Origin: Oceanirhabdus sp. W0125-5
GTDB taxonomy: Bacteria > Bacillota > Clostridia > Clostridiales > Clostridiaceae
Direction: 5' to 3'
Assembly (NCBI RefSeq): GCF_027938815.1
Contig: NZ_CP115913.1
Span: forward strand, 4,746,001 to 4,810,000
Length of the DNA stretch: 64,000 nucleotides
In this document: positions 48,701 to 55,329 of the stretch, in pieces
Numbering within the stretch: the first letter of the stretch is position 1
Layout: every line of letters begins with the position of its first letter
The notes under the pieces: model-generated
Seen by the model: only the letters and a program-made list of their open reading frames with translations
What the model was told of the DNA's origin: nothing
Database searches by the model: none
Program-made: the position numbers and the translations under genes

Positions 48701-50619
48701 TTAAACTCAATGTATTCAGTATTTTTAACCAATCTAACAATATTTTTGTGTTCACACATTACACCTTTTGGCTTACCTGTAGTTCCTGAAGTATAGATAA
48801 CATATGCTAAATCATTGGAATTATTTATTTTTTCTAAATTACTTGAATCACCTTTAAACAAATCTTCATTAAATAAATCTATGATTTGTCCATTGAAATC
48901 TAAGCTACTTGACAGATTTTCTGTACTTAATAATAAGTGGCTTTCACTATCCCCTAACATGTATTCTATTCTTTCTTTTGGATAGCTTGGATCTATAGGA
49001 AGATATGCACCTCCTGCTTTTAAAATCCCCAATATTCCTATTATCATCTCTAGAGATTTTTCCACCATAATTCCTACTAGTGAATCAGCTTTAACACCTT
49101 TACTTCTTAATATCCTTGCAAGTTGATTTGATTTTTCGTTTAATTCTTTATATGTTAGCTGTGTCCCTTCAAAAACTACTGCAATATTATCTGGCGTTTT
49201 TTCTACTTGAGCTTCAAATACTTCTTGTATTGTTCTGTCTTTAGGATAATCTGTCTTTGTATCATTAAACTCATATAGTATTTGATTTCTTTCTTTTTCT
49301 CCTAATAATTCAATATCAGATATTTTACTATATTTATTATTCAATAATGAATCTATCAGTATTTCAAAATAACTACCTAATCTTTTAATTATGTGTTCGT
49401 CAATTACTTCACTATTAAAGGTAAACTTGAATTCAATATCGTTAAATGTTAATATTTCTAATGACATATTATAATTAGTCTTTTCTACAATTGAAAAACC
49501 TTCTATTGTCAACAGGTTTCTTTTATTTAGATTTAGGTCTAATGGATAATTCTCTATAGTTACTATGGAATTGAACAACTCTTCATTTGCATTTAATCCA
49601 CAATATTCTTTTATATCAATTAATGATGTATTCTCAAACTCTTTTCTCTCATTAAGTGATAAATCTATTTCTCTAATTAAATTTATAAATGTACAATTAC
49701 CTTCTGATTTTACTATTAAAGGAATGGTATTAATGAATAACCCTACTAAGTTATCAACTGATTTTATACTTTCTGGTCTTCCAGATACAGTTGTCCCAAA
49801 TACAACTTCATTGGAATTACTTAGTTTCTGTATTAAAACACCCCAAGTACTATATAATATAGCAGCTAATGATATTTTGTTTTCTTTAGTAAACTCTTTT
49901 AATTTATAAGCTTTATCAGTCTCCAACTTATATAAGATTTCTTTATAACTACCATTCTCTTTTTTTCCATTGAACCAATCCTCTTTTGTTTCTATTTTAT
50001 CTACGTAATTTACCCAATAATCTTTTTGTTCTTTTTTATCAAGATTCTTTGTATATTTGATAAATTCACCAAACTTGGTCTTATTAATTCTTTTAAGCAC
50101 TTTGTTCTCATATAAACACTCGTATGCTTCCATTAATTCTTTTAAGATTATTCCATTACTCCAACCATCATATAAAATATGATGATTACTTATAATCATC
50201 TCATATTTATAATCATCTAATTTACATAAATAAATTCTTAAAGTTTCTCTTGTTATATCTATTCTATTATTTAAATCATCTAATTTAATATTTTCTAATG
50301 CCCTATGTTTATCCACTTCATTTTCTAAGTCAATACTTTGGATTACCACTTGATATTTTTTCAGAACAATTTGTACTGGTTTATCTATCCCTTTCCATCT
50401 AAAAATGGTTCTTAACATTTCATTACTTTCTATTACAAAATCCCATGCTCTTTGTAATAAATCTATTTTCACATCTCCAGTAATAGTTAAGCTTAGCTGT
50501 TCTTGATATTCTTTACTATTATGATCACTAATGTAATGAAATAACATCCCCTGTTGAGTACTTGTTAAATCCAAAATATTTTCCACATTACTTTTATCTA
50601 TTTTTTTATTCATCTTCAT
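36799..50619 (-). CDS. Giant NRPS, (C-A-T)x4-C: adds Val and three further residues
   Basis: 4606 residues. It starts LDLTSTQQGMLFHYI, an acceptor-type C domain (HHILYDGWS near 148) fitting the D-Asn starter. Modules repeat every about 1038 residues: carrier motifs LGGHSLKAT near 996, 2033, 3073 and 4111, and C active sites near 148, 1177, 2212, 3253 and 4290. Codes read by eye: module 1 DAFWLGGTFK (known Val code); module 2 DVTNFALIYK; module 3 DVCYLGGICK; module 4 DVTNFALIYK. The DVTNFALIYK code shares six of ten positions with the Ala-type code DLFNNALTYK, so a small residue is possible but unproven. No epimerisation domain is present. It ends with a complete C domain and the acidic tail MEEVALEVDFDL, leaving its acceptor A domain on the next gene. 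Both of two close ATGs (50619, 50613) are possible starts. Confidence 0.93.
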   Translation of the reverse strand: MKMNKKIDKSNVENILDLTSTQQGMLFHYISDHNSKEYQEQLSLTITGDVKIDLLQRAWDFVIESNEMLRTIFRWKGIDKPVQIVLKKYQVVIQSIDLENEVDKHRALENIKLDDLNNRIDITRETLRIYLCKLDDYKYEMIISNHHILYDGWSNGIILKELMEAYECLYENKVLKRINKTKFGEFIKYTKNLDKKEQKDYWVNYVDKIETKEDWFNGKKENGSYKEILYKLETDKAYKLKEFTKENKISLAAILYSTWGVLIQKLSNSNEVVFGTTVSGRPESIKSVDNLVGLFINTIPLIVKSEGNCTFINLIREIDLSLNERKEFENTSLIDIKEYCGLNANEELFNSIVTIENYPLDLNLNKRNLLTIEGFSIVEKTNYNMSLEILTFNDIEFKFTFNSEVIDEHIIKRLGSYFEILIDSLLNNKYSKISDIELLGEKERNQILYEFNDTKTDYPKDRTIQEVFEAQVEKTPDNIAVVFEGTQLTYKELNEKSNQLARILRSKGVKADSLVGIMVEKSLEMIIGILGILKAGGAYLPIDPSYPKERIEYMLGDSESHLLLSTENLSSSLDFNGQIIDLFNEDLFKGDSSNLEKINNSNDLAYVIYTSGTTGKPKGVMCEHKNIVRLVKNTEYIEFKKDDRILQTGSMVFDASTFEVWGVLLNGLELYLAKDETIIVPELLEKFVTKNKITILWLTSELFNQMAEANVRIFKKLRYLLAGGDVLSPKYINLVRKECKNLKVINGYGPTENTTFSTTYLIEKEYLFRIPIGKPISNSKAYIVDKNNRLMPVGGYGELCVSGDGLARGYLNRPELTAKKFVDNPFESGKKMYKTGDLARWLPDGNIDFLGRIDNQVKIRGFRIELGEIENRLLQHEDVKEAVVVVKENKEKEKYISAYIVSEKEISELNLKKYLKGSLPDYMVPAYFMQLEKMPLTHNGKLDRRVLPEPDLDIILREYEAPRNKLEEKLSKVWSEVLGVEKIGINDNFFELGGHSLKATVIRNKVYKELNREIPLKELFEKPTIKELSVFIQNTEENPYSKIEKVGNCEYYEASPSQKRMYMVQQFEKNSVAYNMPVAFELDGEVDKERIDKTFKRLVTRHESLRTYFETIEDEIVQKVDYSYEFKLSVRKDNNEIENIINKFVRPFELERAPLFRVELIENNEKTYLLIDMHHIISDGVSMSILIKEFSDLYDGKSLEPLRLQYKDFAAWQNNFMKSEEMKDQQEYWINRFNDEIPVLSLPYDYERPVMQSFEGDDVSFKIDEKNTKALRKLAKETGTTMHMMLLSSMYILLSKYSGQEDLVIGTPIAGRPHADLHNIMGMFVNTLALRNKPKKDKNYLEFLKEVKDNSLKAYENQSYQLESLIENLDIVRDTSRNPLFDVMFNMVDTVNNADIQLDGLLLKQYIKNSNTSKFDLTFNVLEKDNILEFNLEYCSKLFKKETIERLSNHYIKLLRDITNNVEIKISDIELLGEKERKQILYEFNNTKTDYPKDRTIQEVFEAQVEKTPDNIAVVFESTQLTYKELNEKSNQLARILRSKGVKADSLVGIMVEKSPEMIVGIMAILKAGGAYLPIDPSYPKERIEYMLEDSESQILLSTENLSGSLDFNGQVVDLFNEDLFKGDSSNLVKVNNSNDLAYVIYTSGTTGKPKGVMVEHKSVINTLDQMERKYPVENNDVYLLKTNYVFDVSVTELFGWFFGNGVLAIMNENDQKDINSIIDSIEKYKVTHINFVPSILNLFNEMIGNRMDKVKSLKYVFAAGEELKANIIFDFYNKFTEIQLENLYGPTEASIYSTMYSIDKRFKGDNVSIGTPIQNTKAYIMNNNQLNPIGVAGELCLGGEGLARGYLNRPELTSEKFVDNPFEAGKKMYKTGDLARWLPDGNIEFLGRIDNQVKIRGFRIELGEIENRLLQHEDLKEAAVVVKENKEKEKYISAYVVSDKDISEINIRNYLKENLPDYMVPAYFVQLEKMPLTHNGKLDRRNLPEPSVDANLSEFEAARNETEEKLSKIWSEVLGAEKVGINDNFFELGGHSLKATVIINKVYKELNKQIPLKELFKSPTIKDLSRFIQNTEESPYAKIEKVGNCEYYEASPSQKRMYMVQQFEKNSVAYNMPVAFELQGKVDKERIEETFKKLVTRHESLRTYFETIENEIVQKVDYSYEFKLSVRKDNDEIENIINKFVRPFELERAPLFRVELIENNEKTYLLIDMHHIISDGVSMSIVIKEFSDLYDGKSLEPLKLQYKDFAAWQNNFLKLDEMKKQEEYWINRFNDEIPVLNLPYDYERPVMQSFEGDDVSFKLDEKTTKALRKLTKETGTTMHMVLLSSMYILLSKYSGQEDIVVGTPIAGRPHADLQNIMGMFVNTLALRNKPKRDKNYLEFLKEVKENSLKAYENQSYQLESLIENLDIVRDTSRNPLFDVMFNMVDTVNDADIQLDGLLLKQYIKNNKISKFDLTFNVLEKDNIIEFNLEYCSKLFKKETIERLSNHYIKLLRDITNNVAIKISDIQLLSEKERNQILYDFNDTKTEYPKDRTIQEVFEAKVEKAPDNIAVVFEGTQLTYTELNEKSNQLARVLRNKGVKADSIIGIMVERSPEMIIGIMGILKAGGAYLPIDPNYPKERIEFMLNDSESHLLLSTEKLSGSLDYNGQIIDLFNKELFEGDSSNLEKINNSNDLAYVIYTSGTTGNPKGVMIEHYNLNNFIHSFTKQFIHGFSNNDRILSLTNYVFDVSVCEFFVALTSGAVLIINDKHKTLNPMEIAKLIVDNDVTFTYIPPLLLPYVYEELKGYKIKVKLSKLLVGVEAIRGKILNNFYNLNEDINIVNGYGPTETTICSTFYKVTGKEAENKAVPIGIPAGNMHTYILDKSLNVVPAGVSGEIFISGDGLARGYLNRPELTSEKFVENPFEQGKKMYKTGDLARWLSDGNIEFLGRIDNQVKIRGFRIELGEIENRLLQHEGVKEAVVVVKENKEKEKYIRAYVVSDKEISELNLKRYLKDSLPDYMIPTYFMKLDKMPLTHNGKLDRRALPEPSVDANLSEFEAARNETEEKLSKIWSEVLGVEKIGINDNFFELGGHSLKATVIINKVYKELNKQIPLKELFKSPTIKDLSTFIENTEENPYSKIEKVGNCEYYEASPSQKRMYMVQQFEKNGVAYNMPVAFELDGEVDKERIEETFKKLVTRHESLRTYFETIENEIVQKVDYSYEFKLAARKDNDEIETIINKFVRPFELERAPLFRVELIENNEKTYLLIDMHHIISDGVSMSILIKEFADLYDGKSLEPLKLQYKDFAAWQNNFLKSEEMKDQQEYWSNRFNDEIPVLNLPYDYERPVMQSFEGDDVSFKLEEKTTKALRKLTKETGTTMHMVLLSSMYILLSKYSGQEDIVVGTPIAGRPHADLHNIMGMFVNTLALRNKPEGDKNYLEFLKEVKESSLKAYENQSYQLESLIENLDIVRDTSRNPLFDVMFNMVDTVNDADIQLDGLLLKQYIKNNKISKFDLTFNVLEKDNILEFNLQYCSKLFKKETIERLSNHYTKLLKDITNNIEGKLSDIEILTEKERNQILYDFNDTKTDYPKDGTIQEVFEAQVEKTPDNIAVVFEGTQLTYKELNEKSNQLARILRNKGIKAESLVGIMVERSPEMIIGIMGILKAGGGYLPIDPSYPKERIEYMLKDSESHLLLSTINLAGSLDYNGQIIDLFNEDLFKGDSSNLERINNSNDLAYVIYTSGTTGKPKGVVIEHKSVINTLDQMERKYPVENNDVYLLKTNYVFDVSVTELFGWFFGNGVLAIMNENDQKDINSIIDSIEKYKVTHINFVPSILNLFNEMIGNRMDKVKSLKYVFAAGEELKANIIFDFYNKFTEIQLENLYGPTEASIYSTMYSIDKRFKGANVSIGTPIQNTKAYIMNNNQLNPVGIAGELCIGGEGLARGYLNRPELSSEKFVENPFEQGKKMYKTGDLARWLPDGNIEFLGRIDNQVKIRGFRIELGEIENRLLQHEGVKEAVVVVKENKEKEKYISAYVVSDKEISELNLKRYLKDSLPDYMIPTYFMKLDKMPLTHNGKLDRRALPEPSVDANLSEFEAARNETEEKLSKIWSEVLGVEKVGINDNFFELGGHSLKATVIINKVYKELNKQIPLNELFKKPTIKELSELIENMEENPYSSIKKVASKEYYEASSAQKRMYMLQKIDKDSTAYNMPITFELEGKVDKNKILETFKKLVIRHEALRTCFEIVKGQIVQKVDNSYDFKYVEKKDNEEIDNIISQFVRPFELNKAPLFRVELVESKNKEYMLIDMHHIISDGVSMEILIKDFTALYNGEVLEPLKLQYKDFAAWQNNFLKSEKMKKQEEYWVNRFNDEIPLLNLPYDYERPTIQSFEGDSVSFKVDEITTKKLRVLAKETGATMHMVLLSSVYILLSKYSGQDDIVIGIPIAGRPHADLQNIMGVFVNTLALRNKPVSGKMYLDFLKEVRENSLKAYENQSYQFETLVEKLGMRREQNRSQLFNVMFNMIDSITDDSFVTDGLMMKQYSNRNIMSKFDLSIGAMEKDNILELNFTYYSKVFTRETIEIITEDFIGILNAITSDRNISILDLIYKEMEQTLYAMEEVALEVDFDL
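38940..39450 (-). repeat. A-domain core repeat, module 4 of the giant synthetase
   Basis: Same core as 35040-35550 and 45180-45690, differing at only scattered bases. Confidence 0.8.
45180..45690 (-). repeat. A-domain core repeat, module 2 of the giant synthetase
   Basis: Same core as 35040-35550 and 38940-39450, differing at only scattered bases. Confidence 0.8.
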
Positions 50620-50733
50620 ATCCCAACTTTCATATGATTGAACTTTTCTTAAAATAGTTTTGGAATCTGCTCTATGAAAAAATCAAGTAAATACTCCCAA
50701 ACCTATAATCTTCCTTAATGAGTTGCTATTTAA

Positions 50734-51870
50734 CTACTTTGCTTTTAATTGTTTTAATATTTGATTTATCCTTTCTAATAGATTCTCATTTAAATTTTCT
50801 TGTGTTTTTAAATCTATCCACTCTTTTTTACATGAACATTCAATATCTTTTAAGATAGATATATCTCCACTCTTATTGTAATTTTCAATAGCTCTATTTA
50901 TAGAATCATCACACTTATGACAATTTGATGTCTTAGCTTCCGCTGGAACAGAATAAGATGCTGGACTTATATATAAAGGTGTTTTAAGCCCCTTCTCTTC
51001 CCTCTTTTTAAGCACCTCTATAACAGACCATAATTTGGGTGGATTAAACATTTTTTTCTGCCATAAATCAAATACCATGGTGAATTTTTCAACTGTTAGT
51101 AACTCCATGTCAATTCTTTTTAAATTAAACTTTTCTAAATATTCTAAACTATTAATATAATCTTCAATAGCTTCATGTTCTGTTAAAAACGGTGGCTTTA
51201 GTAATAATAATGGAACAATACTAATACCATATTTTTTAGCCAATTTGCACTTTTCCTCAAATATTCGATTTTCAAAACTTTTATTAATACATAAGTCCCT
51301 TATAATAGGATTAGCAGACTCAAATCCTACTGCAATTTCAATTTCTTTATTTGTTACTTTCTTTATTTCAGAAAGTTTATCTTCTGTTATATCTTCAATT
51401 CTTGCTTCTAATGTGATTTTTTTAATACTATCTTTTTCATTTATTATACTTATTATTTTAAGCAAAGTTTTGAATGAAATTTCTTCCTCTCTAAGTAAAC
51501 TTCCATCATTATAAAAGCATACAACTGGAATACTACTAAAATCAATTTCCTTGTCATTTAAAACATTCTTAACTTGCTCAATGTAATCATTATCTGGGAT
51601 TTTAACACCAAAATTAGTTGCATTATAAAATCCACAAAAAGTACATCCTCCTGTTTCTGTAGCAAGAACACAACCTGTCCCTTTTAAAAATAGAACAAGT
51701 CTATCAATATACTCATTATTAAACATACCTCTTCTCATTTCTGTAAACAGTACTTTATTATTCAAGTCCATTTTTTTAGAACTTTCCATCTTAGAAAATT
51801 CTCTAAGTTGTTTCATATATGCACTTACATCATCTCTTACATCTTTATAAAAAGCAGTATTAAAACTCAT
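50734..51870 (-). CDS. Radical SAM enzyme (Elp3/RaSEA-like) of the NRPS operon
   Basis: 378 residues, with a ribosome site AAGGAG before the ATG. The cluster motif is C-x8-C-x2-C in GCVLATETGGCTFCGF near residues 67-80, the spaced form seen in Elp3 and archaeosine-synthase RaSEA proteins rather than the common CxxxCxxC. The barrel continues VVCFYNDGSLL, ITLEARIEDIT, IEIAVGFESANPIIRD and VPLLLLKPPF. The C terminus has NCHKCDDS and ECSCKKEW, a second Cys set also found in the RaSEA group. It lies between the PLP enzyme and the first NRPS, all on one strand with gaps of 69 and 114 bases. It probably makes or modifies an amino-acid building block or the peptide; the substrate is unknown. Confidence 0.8.
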   Translation of the reverse strand: MSFNTAFYKDVRDDVSAYMKQLREFSKMESSKKMDLNNKVLFTEMRRGMFNNEYIDRLVLFLKGTGCVLATETGGCTFCGFYNATNFGVKIPDNDYIEQVKNVLNDKEIDFSSIPVVCFYNDGSLLREEEISFKTLLKIISIINEKDSIKKITLEARIEDITEDKLSEIKKVTNKEIEIAVGFESANPIIRDLCINKSFENRIFEEKCKLAKKYGISIVPLLLLKPPFLTEHEAIEDYINSLEYLEKFNLKRIDMELLTVEKFTMVFDLWQKKMFNPPKLWSVIEVLKKREEKGLKTPLYISPASYSVPAEAKTSNCHKCDDSINRAIENYNKSGDISILKDIECSCKKEWIDLKTQENLNENLLERINQILKQLKAK

Positions 51871-51939
51871 AACTATTTCTCCTTACACTTATTTACACAA
51901 ATTTATTTTTAAAAACACTAGTTTATATTTGCTATATAA

Positions 51940-53061
51940 TTATTTCCAACTTTTTGAATCAATAAATTCAGACATAAGTTCCATTGCTTTTTTAAAAGTT
52001 TCTGGCTTAATACCAAACCCTATTCTAAAATGTCCAGGCATTTCAAATGCTTCACCTGGTAAAACAGATACTTCAGTTTTTTCAACTAGCTTCTTTGCAA
52101 ACTCTTGGCTAGAAATTGATTTATCTTTTATGAATGGGAATGCCACAATTCCACCTTGTGGTTCAACGCAACCAATAAAATCTTTATGATTACTTAAAAA
52201 CTTATTAAATTCACTTATATTTTCTCTAATCCAAATTTTATGCTCCTTTGTTATTTTTTCAGAGCTTAGCAATAATTTTTGAGAAATAAAATCATTCATA
52301 GAACTAATAGTATGTGTTGTGTAATCCTTAAAATCTCTACAACTTTCTATTAAATCTCTTGAACCTATTATCCAGCCTACTCTCAATCCAACACAGCCAA
52401 GACATTTTATCATTGATCCTGCTGCAACAACATTTTTAGCTTTATCATATATTGATGGAATTAAAGCATCATCACTATATGGTATAAATCTGTAGTGTTC
52501 ATCTGCTAATATTTCAATACCATGTTTTTCTGCTAAATTACTTATTTCTTGAATTTCATGATCTGTTAATTTCATTCCAGTTGGATTATGTGGATTATTA
52601 AGTACTATCATTTTTGTATTCTCATCTATTAATTCTTCTAATTTATCAATATTAATTCTAAAGTTCTCTTCTGGTTCTAATTGAAGCAATCTAACATCAT
52701 ATCCTAGATATCTTGGAACTTCATATAATGTTTGAAATGCTGGGAATGGGATAATTACATTTGCACCTTCTTCATAACGAAGATGAAAATATATGAATAA
52801 TGCTTCACTTACTCCTGTTGTAACTAAAATATTTTCTGGTTGTACATTTTCATAAAATGATGCTATAATCTTTCTTAATTTTTCAGATCCATATGTATCA
52901 TTATTCATAAAACTACACTGTTTTAGTTCATCCATTGATGTATTTGTTATTTCTAATATTTCACCTAAAGTTTTATCTTCTATCCCACTTTCTCCTAAAT
53001 TATATTTTGCAAATTGATTTTCAATTAACCATGGCTCCATTAAATGTAATGCTATTTTCAT
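51940..53061 (-). CDS. PLP-dependent fold-type I enzyme, capreomycidine-synthase-like
   Basis: 374 residues from the ATG at 53061 (MKIALHLMEPWLIENQFAKY), which follows GGAGGG; a longer in-frame start lacks a site. Aminotransferase class I/II features: TTGVSEALFIYFHL, LNNPHNPTGMKL, ILADEHYRFIPY, the PLP lysine in GSMIKCLGCVGLRVGW, and the closing RIGFG. The N-terminal EPWL segment and the late PQGGIVAFPFI resemble capreomycidine synthase VioD, a PLP enzyme that cyclises a modified arginine. A plain aminotransferase is the alternative. Its place in the operon suggests it helps make one of the unassigned monomers. Confidence 0.75.
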   Translation of the reverse strand: MKIALHLMEPWLIENQFAKYNLGESGIEDKTLGEILEITNTSMDELKQCSFMNNDTYGSEKLRKIIASFYENVQPENILVTTGVSEALFIYFHLRYEEGANVIIPFPAFQTLYEVPRYLGYDVRLLQLEPEENFRINIDKLEELIDENTKMIVLNNPHNPTGMKLTDHEIQEISNLAEKHGIEILADEHYRFIPYSDDALIPSIYDKAKNVVAAGSMIKCLGCVGLRVGWIIGSRDLIESCRDFKDYTTHTISSMNDFISQKLLLSSEKITKEHKIWIRENISEFNKFLSNHKDFIGCVEPQGGIVAFPFIKDKSISSQEFAKKLVEKTEVSVLPGEAFEMPGHFRIGFGIKPETFKKAMELMSEFIDSKSWK

Positions 53062-53173
53062 ATTAACCCTCCATTTTAATAAACATAAATTTTTAATTTT
53101 TAGATTATTAGATTGTAAAAACAAAAATTAAATTTAGAATTAACTTGTTTTGTTAAATCTATAAGAAAAACAT

Positions 53174-53869
53174 TTACACCTCCACTAGAGAATATTTAAT
53201 AAGATTAGTTATATTCTCTGCATTGTCATTTATAAAGAAATGATTGCCAGTAAAAGTATAAATGTTACATTTTTTACTAGTATGGTTTCTCCATTCAGTA
53301 ATTTCATTAATTTTTATTGAATCCTTACTTCCGTTTAATATTGATATATCACAATTGATTTTCTCTTCTCTATCTTTATATTTATACTTCTCTAGTATCT
53401 TAATATCATTTCTCAATATAGGAATAAATAACTCAAGTAATTCTTTATTCTCTAATATTTCTTTTTGTGTCCCACCTAGTTCTATGATTTTATTCATGAA
53501 CTCATAATCTGGTAACGTATAGGTTATCTCTCTTTCTTTAATACTCCCTGGTGCACTATATCCTGAGAAAAAAATATGTTTTGGCATTCTTTTTCCCATA
53601 CTAGCAATTTTATAATAAAGCTCATATGCCAAAAGGCTTCCCATACTATGGCCATAAATTGCATATTCATTTTCTTCAATCTTTTCTTTTATTAAGTTAT
53701 AGATATCATTAACTGCTTCATCAATATCTGTGTAAAATTCCTGGTTATATCTTCGTCCTCTACCTTTTAACTCGATTGGATGCAATTCTATAGAATTACT
53801 TAAAAATCCTTTCCAATTATAATAAATAGCCTCCGATCCCCCAGCATAAGGCAAACAAAATAATATCAT
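53174..53869 (-). CDS. Type II thioesterase of the NRPS locus
   Basis: 231 residues, preceded by AAAGGAG. It is an alpha/beta hydrolase of the GrsT/SrfAD type: ILFCLPYAGGSEAIYYNWK start, PIELKGRGRR, nucleophile motif GHSMGS near residue 92, Asp in ILNGSKDSIK, His in TFTGNHFFIN. Such enzymes remove wrong acyl groups from carrier domains. It is the first gene of the NRPS operon, with a long leader that begins near the conserved 43-bp element. Confidence 0.92.
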   Translation of the reverse strand: MILFCLPYAGGSEAIYYNWKGFLSNSIELHPIELKGRGRRYNQEFYTDIDEAVNDIYNLIKEKIEENEYAIYGHSMGSLLAYELYYKIASMGKRMPKHIFFSGYSAPGSIKEREITYTLPDYEFMNKIIELGGTQKEILENKELLELFIPILRNDIKILEKYKYKDREEKINCDISILNGSKDSIKINEITEWRNHTSKKCNIYTFTGNHFFINDNAENITNLIKYSLVEV

Positions 53870-54363
53870 TTTCTTCTCCTTTAATATAAATAAACTAACT
53901 TATTTTCTAGTAAAATCATATTGTTTTGCTACTTAACCGCTTCATTATTCAACACTAATTTTTACTATTTTAATTCTCACTAATCATTCACCCTTAGTGC
54001 ATGTAAACTTATTTTTTACTTTTTATAAATTCATCAATTTTAACATGATTTTTTATATTATTCCCCTTAGCACCCCCTTTATTTTTAAATTAAGTAAACA
54101 CCCTATACATACATTGAAATCCTTTTACCAAGTTCCAATATTTGCATACATTCTCGCAAACACTCATTATAAGCCAATTACTATTGTTTTATATTAAGAA
54201 AATATCCATAATATCTAACTAATAATTTAATTCTTTTATAATTAATAATGTAATTTTTCATCTTTAAGCACATCACTATTTTATCTAATTGTTTTACAAA
54301 TATAAATAGAATTTTAGATAAAATTGTATTATAAGGTTATTTTTTTGTATTTAGGGAATCTAT
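53870..54363 (-). other. Long leader / promoter region of the NRPS operon
   Basis: About 490 AT-rich bases lie between the conserved element and the thioesterase start. A TATAAT (minus strand, 54333-54328) stands just downstream of the element but has no good -35 box at the right distance, as expected for an activator-dependent promoter. If used, it gives a leader of about 460 bases. I see no convincing short gene or riboswitch in it. Confidence 0.5.
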
Positions 54364-54406
54364 TGTAAACTTTTTCGACATCACATTGCATTTTTCTATG
54401 TTGCAT
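54364..54406 (-). promoter_or_regulatory. 43-bp conserved element, copy 2 (NRPS operon)
   Basis: It matches 11168-11210 without gaps at 37 of 43 bases, including the invariant blocks TGTAAAC, TTTTCGAC, CATTTTT and TATGTTGCAT. Two TTGCAT half-sites lie 16 bp apart, and a further loose TCGA/TTGCATTTT match follows at 54426-54440. It sits between the PPTase terminator and the NRPS leader, in the same orientation as in front of the regulator gene. Confidence 0.75.
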
Positions 54407-54450
54407 GTTATTTCAATGTTAAAATCGAACTTTTGCATTTTATATATAAA

Positions 54451-54486
54451 AAAAGAGAGTTCTTTAATTATAAAGAACTCTCTTTT
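54451..54486 (-). terminator. Terminator of the PPTase gene
   Basis: The perfect 15-bp stem AAAAGAGAGTTCTTT / AAAGAACTCTCTTTT has a six-base loop, lies about 36 bases after the PPTase stop, and a T-rich tract follows on the minus strand. Confidence 0.8.
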
Positions 54487-54522
54487 ACTAGTCTGCTTCT
54501 TCTCGTACTATTACTCCTATTT

Positions 54523-55212
54523 TCATAAACTATCTATTAATACTTCCAAATCTAAAACTTCTATACTGTTACAAAATTCTTCTTTAATTGAACATACAGA
54601 AAGCTTATACTCTAAATCTATTAAATACTGTTTAAAAAAACATTTATTATTATGTTTTTCTGAGTAAAACTCTATATAATTATTATGATTAATCCTAAAT
54701 GAAAAATCCCTCAGAGGAATAGCTAAACCTCTACCATCCCATTTAATATAACTCTCTTTAAGAGTCCAAAGATCATAAAAATACTCTAATTGCTTATCTT
54801 CTCTTAACTCCATAAGATCATCATATTCAATCTTAGAAAAAAATCGTTCTGCAATTGCCATATCGATATCTTTGATTTGTTCAACATCAATTCCAACATT
54901 GAATTCACTTACTGCACATACAATCCAATCTCCTGAATGAGAATAATTAAACTTAATATTACTGTATGGTTTATTTAGTTCAGGCTTACCATTAATTCCT
55001 TTTATAAAAGAAATTTTCTCATTATTAATGTTATATTTATTAATTAATATTAATCTTGTGAAAACATCAGCAAGAAGACACATCTGCGAATCCTTATATC
55101 TATGAAATCTTAATATTCTCTCTTTTTTTTCATGAGAAACAAGTCTTAATAATTTATCAAACTCGTCCTTTTTCATATCTCTATTTAACTTAAGAGCAAA
55201 AACCTCTACCAT
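54523..55212 (-). CDS. Sfp-type 4'-phosphopantetheinyl transferase
   Basis: 229 residues, ATG preceded by GGGGGAT. It should load phosphopantetheine from CoA onto the carrier domains of the neighbouring synthetases. Motifs in order: INGKPEL near residue 73, IKFNYSHSGDW near 86, VGIDVEQIKDID near 106 and FYDLWTLKESYIKWDGRGL near 150, all typical of the Sfp/Gsp family, and length is normal. It has its own terminator and is separated from the NRPS operon by the conserved element, so it is likely a separate transcript. Confidence 0.94.
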   Translation of the reverse strand: MVEVFALKLNRDMKKDEFDKLLRLVSHEKKERILRFHRYKDSQMCLLADVFTRLILINKYNINNEKISFIKGINGKPELNKPYSNIKFNYSHSGDWIVCAVSEFNVGIDVEQIKDIDMAIAERFFSKIEYDDLMELREDKQLEYFYDLWTLKESYIKWDGRGLAIPLRDFSFRINHNNYIEFYSEKHNNKCFFKQYLIDLEYKLSVCSIKEEFCNSIEVLDLEVLIDSL

Positions 55213-55329
55213 AGAATATCCCCCATAACCTTATGTATTTTACCATCTAATAATTTCATTTTTTTACAATAACATCATTTATATTACTCTGAATCTAATT
55301 TAACATATTAATTAACCATAAACAAGCAA

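Noticed and set aside
13317..49909. Many plus-strand frames of 60-123 codons opposite the synthetase genes
   Set aside because: They are antisense to well-supported NRPS coding sequence, recur at the same place in each repeated module and have no ribosome sites.
11578..50619. Search for polyketide synthase or formylation/oxidation domains in the assembly line
   Set aside because: Only C, A, T, E and TE domains with their standard motifs were seen; no KS, AT, KR, Cy, Ox or MT motif was found.
53997..54197. Plus-strand 66-codon frame in the NRPS leader
   Set aside because: No ribosome site, low-complexity hydrophobic/aromatic content, and it opposes the direction of the operon leader.
54386..54667. 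Plus-strand 93-codon frame overlapping the PPTase end
   Set aside because: It reads through the terminator hairpin and antisense to the PPTase coding end; no ribosome site.
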